Notes: generated from the letters alone by a model not told the origin. Positions 1 to 8,612 are shown, numbered from the stretch's first letter. The stretch is 64,000 nt of DNA from Rhodospirillales bacterium (GCA_903970615.1 CAJCJH010000086.1:30225-94224), one strand, 5' to 3'. A program made the numbers and translations.

Positions 1-734
1 TTTATATTCCGCCCGGTCCGCGGCTCGGCGACATGGTGATTGAAGTCGACAACGTCGCCAAGAAATACGGCGGGCGCATGTTGTATGAAGGCCTGAATTT
101 CAAGGTGCCGAAGGGCGCGATCGTCGGCATCGTCGGAGCCAACGGCCGCGGCAAGACCACGCTGTTCCGCATGCTGCTCGGTCAGGAAAAACCGGATTCC
201 GGCGAAATCCGCATCGGCGAAACGGTGAAGATCGCGCATGTCGATCAAAGCCGCGATGCGCTCGATGGCGACAAAACCGTGTTCCAGGAAGTCAGCGGCG
301 GACTCGACATCATCCGCGCCGGCTCGTTTGAAATGCCGAGCCGCGCGTACATCGGCCGCTTCAACTTCAAGGGCGAAAGCCAGCAAAAGCGCGTGAAGGA
401 ACTCTCCGGCGGCGAACGCAACCGTCTGCATCTGGCCAAGCTGCTGCTGGCCGGCGGCAACGTGCTACTGCTCGACGAACCGACCAATGATCTCGACGTG
501 GAAACCCTGCGTGCACTCGAAGAAGCGCTGCTCGATTTCTCCGGCTGCGCGCTGGTGATTTCACATGACCGCTGGTTTCTCGATCGCGTCTCCACGCACA
601 TTCTCGCGTTTGAAGACAGCGGCGAGATCGTTTTCCTCGAAGGCAATTACCGCGAATACGAAGACGATTTCCGCCGCCGCACGGGTGCGGAGCCGGGCGT
701 GAACCGGCGCTCGCGGCACAAGAAGCTGGCTTGA
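1..734 (+). CDS. ettA: Energy-dependent translational throttle protein EttA, C-terminal part
   Basis: This is the 3' part of an ABC-F ATPase. The reading frame is already open at base 3 ([10 protein letters not shown]...), so the gene starts upstream of the window; about 244 residues of an expected ~555 are present. Visible are a Walker A (GANGRGKTT), the ABC signature ([15 protein letters not shown]), Walker B ([11 protein letters not shown]) and the switch His in [10 protein letters not shown]. The phrases IPPGPRLGD and [15 protein letters not shown], and a basic C-terminal tail, match EttA better than Uup, YheS or YbiT. EttA binds the ribosomal E site and gates the first elongation steps according to the ATP/ADP ratio. 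It is cytoplasmic and has no transmembrane domain. The family call is firm; the exact paralogue is slightly less so. Confidence 0.9.
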   Translation, partial: YIPPGPRLGDMVIEVDNVAKKYGGRMLYEGLNFKVPKGAIVGIVGANGRGKTTLFRMLLGQEKPDSGEIRIGETVKIAHVDQSRDALDGDKTVFQEVSGGLDIIRAGSFEMPSRAYIGRFNFKGESQQKRVKELSGGERNRLHLAKLLLAGGNVLLLDEPTNDLDVETLRALEEALLDFSGCALVISHDRWFLDRVSTHILAFEDSGEIVFLEGNYREYEDDFRRRTGAEPGVNRRSRHKKLA

Positions 735-767
735 GCGCAGCCCGACAATTTGCTTGATAATCGAAAC

Positions 768-1418
768 GTGACTGTCGCCGCCCGCCCCTACATTTCCAAC
801 TCGCGCGAGTCGACGCGCATGTTCGAGCGCGGCTGGATGGAAGCGCTGTCGAAGGTGCATTTTTCGGTGCCGCTGATCGTCTATGTGCCGATCGTGCTCG
901 CTCTGGTTTTCATTTCGCTGAGCCGCGATAAGCTTGTGCTGATTCAAGCGCTGCTGTGGTTCACAATCGGCCTGGCCGTATGGACGCCCACGGAATATGT
1001 GCTACATCGATGGGTGTTTCACTCTGTGCCGAGCAGTCGCTGGGGACTGCGACTGCACTTCATCATGCACGGCGTCCATCACGATTATCCGAACGATGCG
1101 CGGCGGCTGGTGATGCCGCCATCGGCAAGCCTGCCGATCGCCGCACTTTTCTATGGCCTGTTCTGGCTGCTGCTGCCGCAGGCTGATTTGAACGCCTGCT
1201 TCGCCGGTTTTCTCAGTGGCTATCTGGTTTACGACATGACGCACTACGCGCTGCACCACGCGACATTCCGGCTGCCGTGGCTGAAGGCGCTGAAGCGGCA
1301 CCACATGCAGCATCATTTTGTCGATGCCACGCGCGGCTTCGGCGTGAGTTCGCCGCTATGGGATGTCGTTCTGGGCAGTGATCGGCAACAACCAATCCGC
1401 GACACCAGGCCGGACTGA
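768..1418 (+). CDS. Membrane fatty acid hydroxylase, sphingolipid 2-hydroxylase (FA2H/Scs7) type
   Basis: An integral-membrane di-iron hydroxylase of the fatty acid hydroxylase/sterol desaturase superfamily. The His-box ligands are visible in order: HRWVFH, HGVHHDYPND followed by RLVMPP, HYALHH, and HHMQHHF near the C terminus. The HGxHH-xxPxD-RLVMPP block is characteristic of the Scs7/FA2H branch, which 2-hydroxylates the N-acyl chain of ceramides in eukaryotes. Hydrophobic segments lie around VPLIVYVPIVLALVFISL, ALLWFTIGLAVW and LPIAALFYGLFWLLL. The start is uncertain: TTG at 750, GTG at 768 and ATG at 819 are in frame, and no clear ribosome binding site is seen. I chose GTG because the SNSRESTRMFE segment upstream of the ATG looks family-conserved. 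The gene is convergent with the sphingolipid cluster, so a ceramide acyl hydroxylase role is inferred. Confidence 0.82.
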   Translation: MTVAARPYISNSRESTRMFERGWMEALSKVHFSVPLIVYVPIVLALVFISLSRDKLVLIQALLWFTIGLAVWTPTEYVLHRWVFHSVPSSRWGLRLHFIMHGVHHDYPNDARRLVMPPSASLPIAALFYGLFWLLLPQADLNACFAGFLSGYLVYDMTHYALHHATFRLPWLKALKRHHMQHHFVDATRGFGVSSPLWDVVLGSDRQQPIRDTRPD

Positions 1419-1486
1419 AAATCGCGTAGTCGTTTGAGAAGCGGACCAATCGATCGCAGTGTGCGCGGCAAATTCCCGGCTTTAGT

Positions 1487-2326
1487 TCACGCCTGATTTT
1501 TCTTTCGATCCTGCGCCAGCAATCGCTGCACCAGATCCAGATCGGCGGGTTTATCGACATCTACCGCGGCGCGGCCGAACGGCATTTTCACTACTGCCGC
1601 TCGCGTGCCGGAAAGCTCGCCGAGGCGAGCAATTGCTGAGTTCAGCGGTAGTTTTCCGATTGCATAACGCAGCGCGAAACCCAGGCCGAGACGTCGCAGC
1701 ATGCGCCACGGTCGCTTGCGTTCGGCTTCCACTTCGCGCCAGAAATGAACCGCGCCGGCCGCCGCAGGCGTTGCGAATAAAAAGAGGTTACAGCCGGAGT
1801 AATGATCGTCGGCGAATCGCAGATAAGTGCGCGCGGTGTCCGGCACCGCTTCGAGGATTGCGGCCTTGTTGGCGAGTGCGACGGCGGCATCCGCATCCGC
1901 CGGAATGTGACCCAGAAAATAACTGATCCATTCGGCTTGCAGCAGGGCGTGGTCGGCGGTCGTCACCAGCAGCGGCGTGCCGCAATGATCCAGCGCTGCG
2001 GCGACGCTGCGGCTGGGACTCGCGGCGGATTTCAGCACTTCGATCGGCAGGCCGTTCGCAGCCGCCTGCACGCCGGACAAGCCGGCAATCAGTTCCGGCA
2101 ATTCGATCGAAATGACGATGCGTGCGATGCCGGCAACGGCAGCGAGTGCGGCGACAACGCGCTCGATCATTGGCGTGCCGTCGATTTCGATCAGCGCCTT
2201 GTGACTGACGCCGGCGTAGACCGCCAGTGGATCGCCCGCGCCGCGCGAGCCGGCCAGAATCAGCGCGGTCAAACCGCCCGCTGGCGCGCGCCAGAACGCC
2301 GAGGACGTTGCAGGCTGGCTCGTCAC
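1487..2326 (-). CDS. MobA-like nucleotidyltransferase family protein
   Basis: About 279 residues with an NTP-transferase fold. The N-terminal LTALILAGSRGAGDPLA followed by SHKALIEIDGTPMIERVV matches the nucleotide-binding loop and the conserved Lys of sugar-phosphate and MobA-like nucleotidyltransferases, although the canonical GGxGxR loop is degenerate. No membrane segment is seen apart from a possible weak hydrophobic C-terminal stretch. The start is GTG and overlaps the stop of the upstream GNAT-like gene by four bases (GTGA), so the two are probably translationally coupled. It is the last gene of the sphingolipid operon. The chemistry suggests transfer of a nucleotide-activated head group or its precursor. 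I recall a nucleotidyltransferase being implicated in anionic sphingolipid synthesis in Caulobacter, but I cannot verify that correspondence here. The substrate is unknown. Confidence 0.75.
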   Translation of the reverse strand: MTSQPATSSAFWRAPAGGLTALILAGSRGAGDPLAVYAGVSHKALIEIDGTPMIERVVAALAAVAGIARIVISIELPELIAGLSGVQAAANGLPIEVLKSAASPSRSVAAALDHCGTPLLVTTADHALLQAEWISYFLGHIPADADAAVALANKAAILEAVPDTARTYLRFADDHYSGCNLFLFATPAAAGAVHFWREVEAERKRPWRMLRRLGLGFALRYAIGKLPLNSAIARLGELSGTRAAVVKMPFGRAAVDVDKPADLDLVQRLLAQDRKKNQA

Positions 2327-3486
2327 GCCAGCGATTTTTCGTAAAGGCGATAAGTCTTGTAAGCGCGTCCGCCGAGCGCTTCGATGATGCTGCGCATCGG
2401 CAGGTTATCTTCCAGAATCCACGACAGTTCGAACTCGCGCATGCCTTTTTGCAGCGCGCGCTGGCGCATCGATTCGATGATCAGGAATGGCACCAGCCGC
2501 GCGCCGAAACCGGTGACGCTGCGCTTCACGCCCATCAGCGGCACGCGGCCGCTGCGGATGCCGCTGACTTTCAAGCGCCAAAGTAATTTGGCCCAGTTGA
2601 ACGGCAAAAGTTTGCCGTCGAAATCGCGGATCGCGGCGTTGATGTTGGGCAGCGCGACACCGAACCCGACCGTTTCGCCATTGAGTTCGGCGAACGCGAC
2701 CATCTTCGGATCGAGAATCGGTTTCAGCGACTTGCCCATGTATTCCACTTCGGCATCGGTGAACGGCGCGAAGCCCCAGTTTTGCGACCAGGCATCGTTG
2801 TAAATGCTGGTGAGCGTGACGATGTCCTCGTGATAATGCTTCGTACTCATCGGCCGCACGCGCAGGTCGTCGCGCATCGGCCGCTCGACCAGCCGCCGCA
2901 CGTTTTCCGGCAGCGGCTGGGTGATGTCCATCAGATACGCGAACACATCCTTGGCCTTGACGTAACCGAGCCGCTCGATCTGGCCGGCGACGAATTCGCG
3001 GTCGTGACCCATCAGCAGCATCGGCGGCGTATCGAAGCCTTTTACCAGCAAACCGGTTTCTTCGTTGATCGACAAATTGAACGGGCCGAGCATCTTGGTG
3101 CAGCCTTTTTCGCGCAGCCAGTTTTCGGCGGTGGCGAACAGCGCATCGAAAATTTCCGGGTCGTTATCCGCGCAGATCAGGCCGAAAAATCCGGCACCTT
3201 CGTGCTTCAGTGACTGCGACAAATGATCCAGTTGCGCGCTGATGCGGCCGACGTCCACACCATTCTTGCGCGCGATCCAGAACTGATAATCCGCGTGCAG
3301 AAAAAACGGATTGACCTTGTCGGAAAACGCTTCGCGGCGTTCCATCATCAGTGGCGGCACGAAGTTCGGATCGTCCGCATGCACGCGAAACGGCACGCGG
3401 ATGAAGCGGTTCATTTCCGCTGGGGTGACCGGCACGATTTCGATATTCGAGGCCGGCACTGGCGGCCGGTTTGTATTGGCAATCAT
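2323..3486 (-). CDS. GNAT-fold protein, candidate bacterial ceramide synthase (bCerS)
   Basis: A 387-residue soluble protein resembling the large GNAT-like family that includes the bacterial ceramide synthase of Caulobacter. The N-terminal half has RVPFRVHADDPNFVPPL, then FWIARKNGVDVGRISAQLD (a GNAT beta4-type strand) and a GPFNLSINEETGLLV segment. The C-terminal half carries FLIIESMRQRALQKGMREFELSWILEDNLPMRSIIEALGG, a typical acetyltransferase end with the N-P-M-R-x-I-I-E-x-L-G pattern. The start is ATG, 55 bases after the LptG-like gene. In the sphingolipid operon it is the best candidate for the N-acyltransferase that joins an acyl-CoA to the long-chain base. Bacterial and eukaryotic ceramide synthases are unrelated. 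The assignment rests on family resemblance plus context; other GNATs of this size remain possible. Confidence 0.72.
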   Translation of the reverse strand: MIANTNRPPVPASNIEIVPVTPAEMNRFIRVPFRVHADDPNFVPPLMMERREAFSDKVNPFFLHADYQFWIARKNGVDVGRISAQLDHLSQSLKHEGAGFFGLICADNDPEIFDALFATAENWLREKGCTKMLGPFNLSINEETGLLVKGFDTPPMLLMGHDREFVAGQIERLGYVKAKDVFAYLMDITQPLPENVRRLVERPMRDDLRVRPMSTKHYHEDIVTLTSIYNDAWSQNWGFAPFTDAEVEYMGKSLKPILDPKMVAFAELNGETVGFGVALPNINAAIRDFDGKLLPFNWAKLLWRLKVSGIRSGRVPLMGVKRSVTGFGARLVPFLIIESMRQRALQKGMREFELSWILEDNLPMRSIIEALGGRAYKTYRLYEKSLA

Positions 3487-3541
3487 CTGCTTCCTTTCAC
3501 GGGTTTGATCCAGTCCCTCGGTTCAATTGATACAACAATTT

Positions 3542-4621
3542 TCAACCAATGATGTAACGCCGCAGCAGCACCATGCCGCCAGCGCCGAACATCAGCAAGG
3601 GCAGGAATGCCGCGAGCAAGGGCGGCACGCGGTCGCCTTCGCCGAGCGAGGTCATCAAGCCATCGGCCAATACGAATGCCAGACCCGCGCCAAGTGCGGC
3701 CAGCAGCTTGCCGCCACCACCACCGCCGCGCTCAACCGCACGCGTGGCCGGCAAGGCCAGTAGCAGCATCACGGCCAGGCCCAGCGGCGCGGCGAAACTG
3801 CGGTACAGCAGGGTGCGGTAATAACTCGGCGGCCGCGTGCCGACGCGCTCGCCGGCGACGATGCCATACAAGGTGGTGCTGGAAAGATGCGGCTGCGGCA
3901 AATTCAGCCGCAGCACATCGTCCGGCAACAGGTTGGTTTTCCAGATGGCATCCATCGGCACAACACGAGCGACGCGCTGATCCTGCAGTTGCAGTTCGCT
4001 GGCCGCGCGCAGATGCCATTGCCGATGCTGCCAATCCGCAGCTTCGGCATACACGCGCGAGACCAGCTGATGATCCGCATTGCGCCGATAAATATGCACG
4101 CCCTGCAGGTGCCGGCCATCGGCGCTGACGTGATCCAGCGCCACCAGACTATCGCCGGTATGGCACCACAAGGTTTTCGGCGGCTCGTCATCGTCGTTGC
4201 CAGGCAAGGTGGTGGAGTTCCACCACGCGCTCATCGCGCCCTCGGCGATCGGCTCGACGCGATCGGCGATCACGAATTGAAACAGCGCAAACAGCGCGAC
4301 CACCGGCAACAGCACTTTCAGCATCCAGCCCATGTGCATGCCGGCCGCGCGGATGGCGATCAGTTCGTGATTGCGCGCCAGCGTGTAGTACGTAAACAGC
4401 GCGCCGAGCAGCATCGCCAGCGGCAGCGACAAGGCCAGTTCCACCGGCGTGCGCAGCGCGGTGTAATGCAGGATGCCGGTAACACCGAGATGGCGATTGA
4501 GGATGTCGCTGGTGGCATCGAGCAGATCGAGCACCTGCAACAGCGCGGTCAAGGCGATCAGCACGCCGATCGTTTGCAGCGCGAACAGCCGCCGCAGATA
4601 GTGCGCCAAAGCGCCGTTCAT
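3542..4621 (-). CDS. LptG-like YjgP/YjgQ family permease
   Basis: A 359-residue inner-membrane protein of the LptF/LptG family. It has N-terminal membrane segments (YLRRLFALQTIGVLIALTALLQVLDLLD; LALSLPLAMLLGALFTYYTLARN; GWMLKVLLPVVALFALFQFVIADRVEP), a central periplasmic jellyroll-like beta domain (about residues 105-265), and C-terminal segments ending near MVLLRRYIIG. In the Lpt system, LptF and LptG form the membrane part of the LptB2FG exporter that extracts LPS and passes it to LptC. The start codon overlaps the stop of the LptF-like gene (ATGA). Genes of this family are usually paired and lie near pepA in gammaproteobacteria. Here the pair is embedded in a sphingolipid operon, so it is either the chromosomal LPS exporter relocated or a lipid-specific paralogue. 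Confidence 0.85.
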   Translation of the reverse strand: MNGALAHYLRRLFALQTIGVLIALTALLQVLDLLDATSDILNRHLGVTGILHYTALRTPVELALSLPLAMLLGALFTYYTLARNHELIAIRAAGMHMGWMLKVLLPVVALFALFQFVIADRVEPIAEGAMSAWWNSTTLPGNDDDEPPKTLWCHTGDSLVALDHVSADGRHLQGVHIYRRNADHQLVSRVYAEAADWQHRQWHLRAASELQLQDQRVARVVPMDAIWKTNLLPDDVLRLNLPQPHLSSTTLYGIVAGERVGTRPPSYYRTLLYRSFAAPLGLAVMLLLALPATRAVERGGGGGGKLLAALGAGLAFVLADGLMTSLGEGDRVPPLLAAFLPLLMFGAGGMVLLRRYIIG

Positions 4622-5844
4622 GTGCGCGATCTCGGCGTAACCGAGTGCGGCGCCGACTTTTTCGGACGACGCAGATGGATGCCGTCCAGCATCGCTTCGA
4701 TCGCCGAAACCGCGCGCGTGACTGGATTATCACCCGGCGTTTTCAGGCTGCCGAAAAACAGCCATGCGCTGATGCCGCCGAACACGAGCAGCGGCGTCCA
4801 CACCGCGGCAATCACTGGCGCACGGCCCGCCTCGGCCAGACTTTCGCCGAACTGCACGCCGTGCTGCAACGCCAGCAAGGCGAGGCAGGCGACGATTACG
4901 CCCGGTGCACGGCGGCCGCGCTTGGCCGACATGCCGAGCGGCACCGCCAGCAGCGGCAGCAAGGGAAACGACAACGCCCGCACCCATCGCGCCTGTAATT
5001 CTCCGGCGAGTTGCGGCGCTGGCAAGGGTGGTGTCGGCTGATGCAGTCCGCGCCACAATTCGAGCGAGGTCAGCTCGCGTTCGCTCTCGCCGCGCGCGCG
5101 GAACGGCGGCGCATCCGGGTTGAAATCCTCATTGAAAGTGCCTTGTTTGAACATCACTTTGAGTAATTGACGATCCGGATCCTCATGCACCAATTGACCG
5201 TCTTCGAGGTGTAGCAGCAATGTTTTACCATCTGCAGATGGCTGCAGCCGGCCGCTTTGCGCGGTGGTGATTTCTTCTTCGCCTTGCGAGCCAAGACGGC
5301 GGATGAACACGCGTGTGAGTCCACGTCCGGTGGCATCGACCTGATCGGCCGTGAGCACGAAACCGCCGCCGGCATCGGAGAAAATATTTTCCTGCGCGCG
5401 CGCATTCCAGCCGGCATGTTCGGCGTCGTAGGAAACCTGGTGATAGCGGTAACGGCTGTAGGGTTGCAGCGAGCCGTACAGATAAAAACTGAACAGCGAC
5501 AGCACCAACGCCACCGCGAAGAACGGCTGCGCGGTCTGGCTGATCGAGCGGCCCGAGGCCAGCAGCGCATCGAGTTCGTTATCGTCGCCAAGCCGCGCGA
5601 CCACCATGAAGATACTGGCGAAGAACGCCGCCGGCAGCGCGAGGCCGAGATAATGCGGCACCAGATACAGCAGCATCAGCAGCACCGAATCGAGCGCGTT
5701 GTCGGTGGCAGCCACCAGATCGAACAGGCGCAGCAGCCGCTCCAGCAGCAACGCCAGCAGCACCACGCCGATCGATAGCAGCAACGGCCGGATCAGCAGA
5801 CCGAGCAGGTAGCGATTCAGCAGATTTGCGCTACGAGTTGCCAT
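4618..5844 (-). CDS. LptF-like YjgP/YjgQ family permease
   Basis: A 408-residue partner of the downstream LptG-like protein. Segments include LLNRYLLGLLIRPLLLSIGVVLLALLLERLLRLFDL (the typical N-terminal helix with the RLLR motif), LVPHYLGLALPAAFFASIFMVVARL, and FFAVALVLSLFSFYLYGSL. A periplasmic domain of roughly 150 residues follows, then C-terminal helices around ALSFPLLPLLAVPLGMSAKRGRR and APVIAAVWTPLLVFGGISAWLFFG. The DDNELDALLASGRS cytoplasmic loop is the coupling-helix region that contacts the LptB ATPase in this family. No lptB, lptA or lptC is in the window, so the ATPase must come from elsewhere. It lies 139 bases downstream of the metallophosphoesterase. Whether it carries LPS or sphingolipid cannot be decided from sequence. 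Confidence 0.86.
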   Translation of the reverse strand: MATRSANLLNRYLLGLLIRPLLLSIGVVLLALLLERLLRLFDLVAATDNALDSVLLMLLYLVPHYLGLALPAAFFASIFMVVARLGDDNELDALLASGRSISQTAQPFFAVALVLSLFSFYLYGSLQPYSRYRYHQVSYDAEHAGWNARAQENIFSDAGGGFVLTADQVDATGRGLTRVFIRRLGSQGEEEITTAQSGRLQPSADGKTLLLHLEDGQLVHEDPDRQLLKVMFKQGTFNEDFNPDAPPFRARGESERELTSLELWRGLHQPTPPLPAPQLAGELQARWVRALSFPLLPLLAVPLGMSAKRGRRAPGVIVACLALLALQHGVQFGESLAEAGRAPVIAAVWTPLLVFGGISAWLFFGSLKTPGDNPVTRAVSAIEAMLDGIHLRRPKKSAPHSVTPRSRT

Positions 5845-5983
5845 TCGGGAGAGAGATCAAGGCGCGCAGCGGTAGGTGCAAGAATATTAGATGTGTGGTT
5901 GAGGCAAGTAGTGGCAAGAGACGATTCGGCAAGCCTAATCAGCATTTTAGCCACGCGGATCGCACAGCGATGCTATCGGCCTA

Positions 5984-6907
5984 TTACAGCGCCGCACCGC
6001 GCTCGACCCGCATCGAATAAGCGCCGCCGCGCTCGAAGCGATTCGATTGCGGGTTCAACAAGCGCGCCTCGACATACATCTCCCAAAGGCCGGCATCGAG
6101 CCGGCGAATGCTCAGGTGATGCCAGCGCGCGCCCTCGTCTTTGGGATTTGGAATCGCGGATGAGGACGGTAATCCAAGACACAGAATCGGCGCGATCGGC
6201 CCGGCGATGGTATCGAAGCGTGCATCGCGTGCGTGACCGTGCAGCACCAGTTCCGCACCGGCACGCGCCAGTACTTCACGCAAGGCTGCGCGATCGCGCA
6301 GGGCTTTGCGCGCCGAGACAGCGCCATCGGCGAGCGGATGATGCAGCAGCACAATCCGGAACAGGCCGCGCGCACCGAGTTCAGACAATATCGGTTCGAG
6401 CCGCGCGAGTTGATCGGCGCCGATGATTCCGGAGGCCAACGCGGGCCAGGTTGGCCGCGCGGAATTCAGGCCGATCAGCGCGATATCGCTGCGAATGCGC
6501 ACGTAGGGCCATTGTGGTGCCGGTGAGCGATCCCGATCCGCCGACATCCACGGCTGCCAGCGGCCTAGGCCATCGGCGGCGTCCACTTTCACCAGCGCAT
6601 CATGATTGCCGGGCACGATGCTCACCGCCTCGGGCTCGCCCAGAGTTTTCAGCCAATCGGCAGCGGCGGCGAATTCTTCGTGCAGCGAAAAATTGGTGAT
6701 GTCGCCGGTAATCGCAATATGGTCGGGATGATATTGGCGCAGATCGGCCAGCAGCGCTTGCAGCACGCCGCCGGTTTGGATTTCGCGCCGCGCGCGCTGC
6801 CACGACCAGGCACTGAGTTGCCGCTTACTGAAGCGCTCGCGCAGCCGCAAGCGCGGCTCGTGGCTCAAGTGCGGATCGGAAAAATGCGCGAGAGTAATGG
6901 CAGTCAC
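5984..6907 (-). CDS. Calcineurin-like metallophosphoesterase
   Basis: A soluble metallophosphoesterase of about 307 residues. The five metal-binding motifs are visible in order: HFSDPHL (D-x-H), ITGDITN (GD), VPGNHD (GNHD), LLHHPL, and LHGHARD (GH-x-x variant of GHxH). I place the start at GTG 6907 because homology begins at TAITLAHFSDPHL. A TTG about 31 codons upstream would add only a low-complexity tail. It lies between spt (164 bases away) and the LptF-like gene. It could dephosphorylate a lipid head group or cleave a phosphodiester or pyrophosphate, as LpxH does in lipid A synthesis. It lacks features that would settle this, and the link to sphingolipids is by context only. Confidence 0.82.
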   Translation of the reverse strand: MTAITLAHFSDPHLSHEPRLRLRERFSKRQLSAWSWQRARREIQTGGVLQALLADLRQYHPDHIAITGDITNFSLHEEFAAAADWLKTLGEPEAVSIVPGNHDALVKVDAADGLGRWQPWMSADRDRSPAPQWPYVRIRSDIALIGLNSARPTWPALASGIIGADQLARLEPILSELGARGLFRIVLLHHPLADGAVSARKALRDRAALREVLARAGAELVLHGHARDARFDTIAGPIAPILCLGLPSSSAIPNPKDEGARWHHLSIRRLDAGLWEMYVEARLLNPQSNRFERGGAYSMRVERGAAL

Positions 6908-7071
6908 GGCAGGCGGGTATCGATCGTTTGGCGGTGACTGGGCTTGCGGAAATCGTTCATCGCGGCTTGCCGGAGCGCGCAGTTTATCCAGCCTCGGCAA
7001 CGATGTTTAGCGCAGTTTGGCTGACAGCATCCGATGTGGAAATGCAGCGAGTTTCCGCGCTTCGAAAACCC

Positions 7072-8298
7072 TCAAGCCACCATTGCGATCGGCGCGCCGC
7101 TGCCGGTTCCGAGCACGCCGAGTTGTACGGCTACTTCGCCGAACAGCTGGATCGCGCGATCGATCTGACGACGGCTGTGCGCGGCGCTGACGCTGGCGCG
7201 CAGCAGCGGCTTGTTGGATGGCGTTGCCGGCGGCAGTGCCAGATTCAGGTAAAGACCGTTGTGCAGCAGCGCGTTCCAGAAACGCACCGCGAGCGCCTGA
7301 TCTTCCAGCGCCACCGACACGATCGGGCTGGCATGCGGACCGACCTGCAAGCCGAGTTCGCGCAAGCCTTCGTAGAGATGATTGGCATTGTTGGTCAGCC
7401 GCGCGCGCAAGGTCGCATCGGCTTCGAGGTGCCGCAAGGCCTGGCGCGTCGATGCGATGATCGACGGCGGCAGCGACGCGGTGAACATATACGGACGGCA
7501 GGCGACGCGCAGCACGTTGAATCCCTCGATATCGGCAACGCAGAAACCGCCGACACTGCCGAGGCTCTTGGAAAACGTGCCGACGATGAAATCGACATCG
7601 GCTTCCACGCCGGCCGCTTCCGCGAGACCGCGGCCGTGTTCGCCGAGCACGCCCATCGAGTGCGCTTCGTCGACCATCAGATAAGCGCCCATTTCGCGCT
7701 TGACCTGGGCAATTTCACGCAAGGGCGCCAGATCGCCGAGCATCGAGTAAATGCCTTCGACGACGATCAGCTTGCTGCCGGGGGTGTCCTTCAAACGCCG
7801 CAGCCGCTTGTAAAGATCGTCCGGATCGCTATGCCGGAAACGGATCACTTCGGCATGGCCGAGCCGTGCGCCGTCGTAAATACTGGCGTGGCTGTCGGCA
7901 TCCAGAATCAGGTGATCGCCGCGGCCGACCAAGGTCGAAAGCATACCGAGATTGGCCTGATAACCGGTACTGAACACCATGCAATGCTGACGCTGGAAGA
8001 ACTTCGCCAGGTCCTGCTCCAGCGCGCGATGCGAAGCATAACTGCCGTTGGCGACGCGTGAGCCGGTGGTGCCGGTGCCCTGCTGCTGCAAGGCCTGCAC
8101 CGACTGCGCAATGCAATCCGCATCCATCGTCAGCCCAAGGTAATTATTGGTGCCGAGCAGGATCGTGCGGCGGCCGTCGATTACGCCTTCGGTGGACGAC
8201 AGAATCTGCTCGAAAGTGACTGCGAAAGGATTCGGCTGCAGCGCGCCGAGCTGGTCGTAAGTCTGTTGCAGCTGCGAAAATTTGGCCAGGATGCTCAT
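7072..8298 (-). CDS. spt: Serine palmitoyltransferase (PLP-dependent alpha-oxoamine synthase)
   Basis: A 408-residue homodimeric alpha-oxoamine synthase, soluble as is usual for the bacterial enzyme. The Schiff-base lysine is K244 in GTFSKSLGSVGG. The ring-stacking His is H138 in DADSHASI, and the cofactor acid and His lie in VDEAHSMG (D210, H213). GTGTTGSRVANGSYASH is the conserved glycine-rich substrate loop. KBL (2-amino-3-ketobutyrate CoA ligase), BioF and HemA are the sister enzymes. Position directly behind an ACP, overlapping its stop by four bases, and next to the SDR and ligase supports serine palmitoyltransferase, which condenses L-serine with an acyl thioester to 3-ketosphinganine. 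The ACP neighbour suggests the acyl donor is acyl-ACP. Confidence 0.88.
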   Translation of the reverse strand: MSILAKFSQLQQTYDQLGALQPNPFAVTFEQILSSTEGVIDGRRTILLGTNNYLGLTMDADCIAQSVQALQQQGTGTTGSRVANGSYASHRALEQDLAKFFQRQHCMVFSTGYQANLGMLSTLVGRGDHLILDADSHASIYDGARLGHAEVIRFRHSDPDDLYKRLRRLKDTPGSKLIVVEGIYSMLGDLAPLREIAQVKREMGAYLMVDEAHSMGVLGEHGRGLAEAAGVEADVDFIVGTFSKSLGSVGGFCVADIEGFNVLRVACRPYMFTASLPPSIIASTRQALRHLEADATLRARLTNNANHLYEGLRELGLQVGPHASPIVSVALEDQALAVRFWNALLHNGLYLNLALPPATPSNKPLLRASVSAAHSRRQIDRAIQLFGEVAVQLGVLGTGSGAPIAMVA

Positions 8299-8558
8299 GC
8301 TTTTTCTTGTTTCACCAAAGCTTCGATGGCCAGCACCAGATCGTCGACAGTAGCGATATCGGCGGCGCGGTCCAAGGGGATGGAAATGTCGAAACGATCC
8401 TCGATTTCCAGCATGAAATTCATGATGGCGAGGGAATCCAGTCCCAGATCCTGAACGATATGGGTTGCGCCGCTGATCGCTACCGGGCGCGGCAGGATTT
8501 TCTTCAGGGCGGCAATTACGTCCACCCGGATATTTTCAGAACTATCCGTCATCGTCAC
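8295..8558 (-). CDS. Acyl carrier protein of the sphingolipid pathway
   Basis: An 87-residue carrier protein with the 4'-phosphopantetheine attachment motif LGLDSLAIMNFMLEIEDRF; the serine sits in DSLA. Length and acidic helices fit a discrete type II ACP rather than a PKS domain. It is a specialised ACP, distinct from the housekeeping AcpP, which normally sits with fabD/G/F. It overlaps spt by ATGA, so ACP and Spt are made from the same message, in keeping with the acp-spt pairing of known sphingolipid loci. A candidate promoter lies just upstream in the 148-base gap behind the SDR gene. Confidence 0.88.
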   Translation of the reverse strand: MTMTDSSENIRVDVIAALKKILPRPVAISGATHIVQDLGLDSLAIMNFMLEIEDRFDISIPLDRAADIATVDDLVLAIEALVKQEKA

Positions 8559-8612
8559 TCGTTAGCGCCGCGATCTGAGGCGACTGCAACCCTTCTAAAA
8601 ATTTGAGAAATC

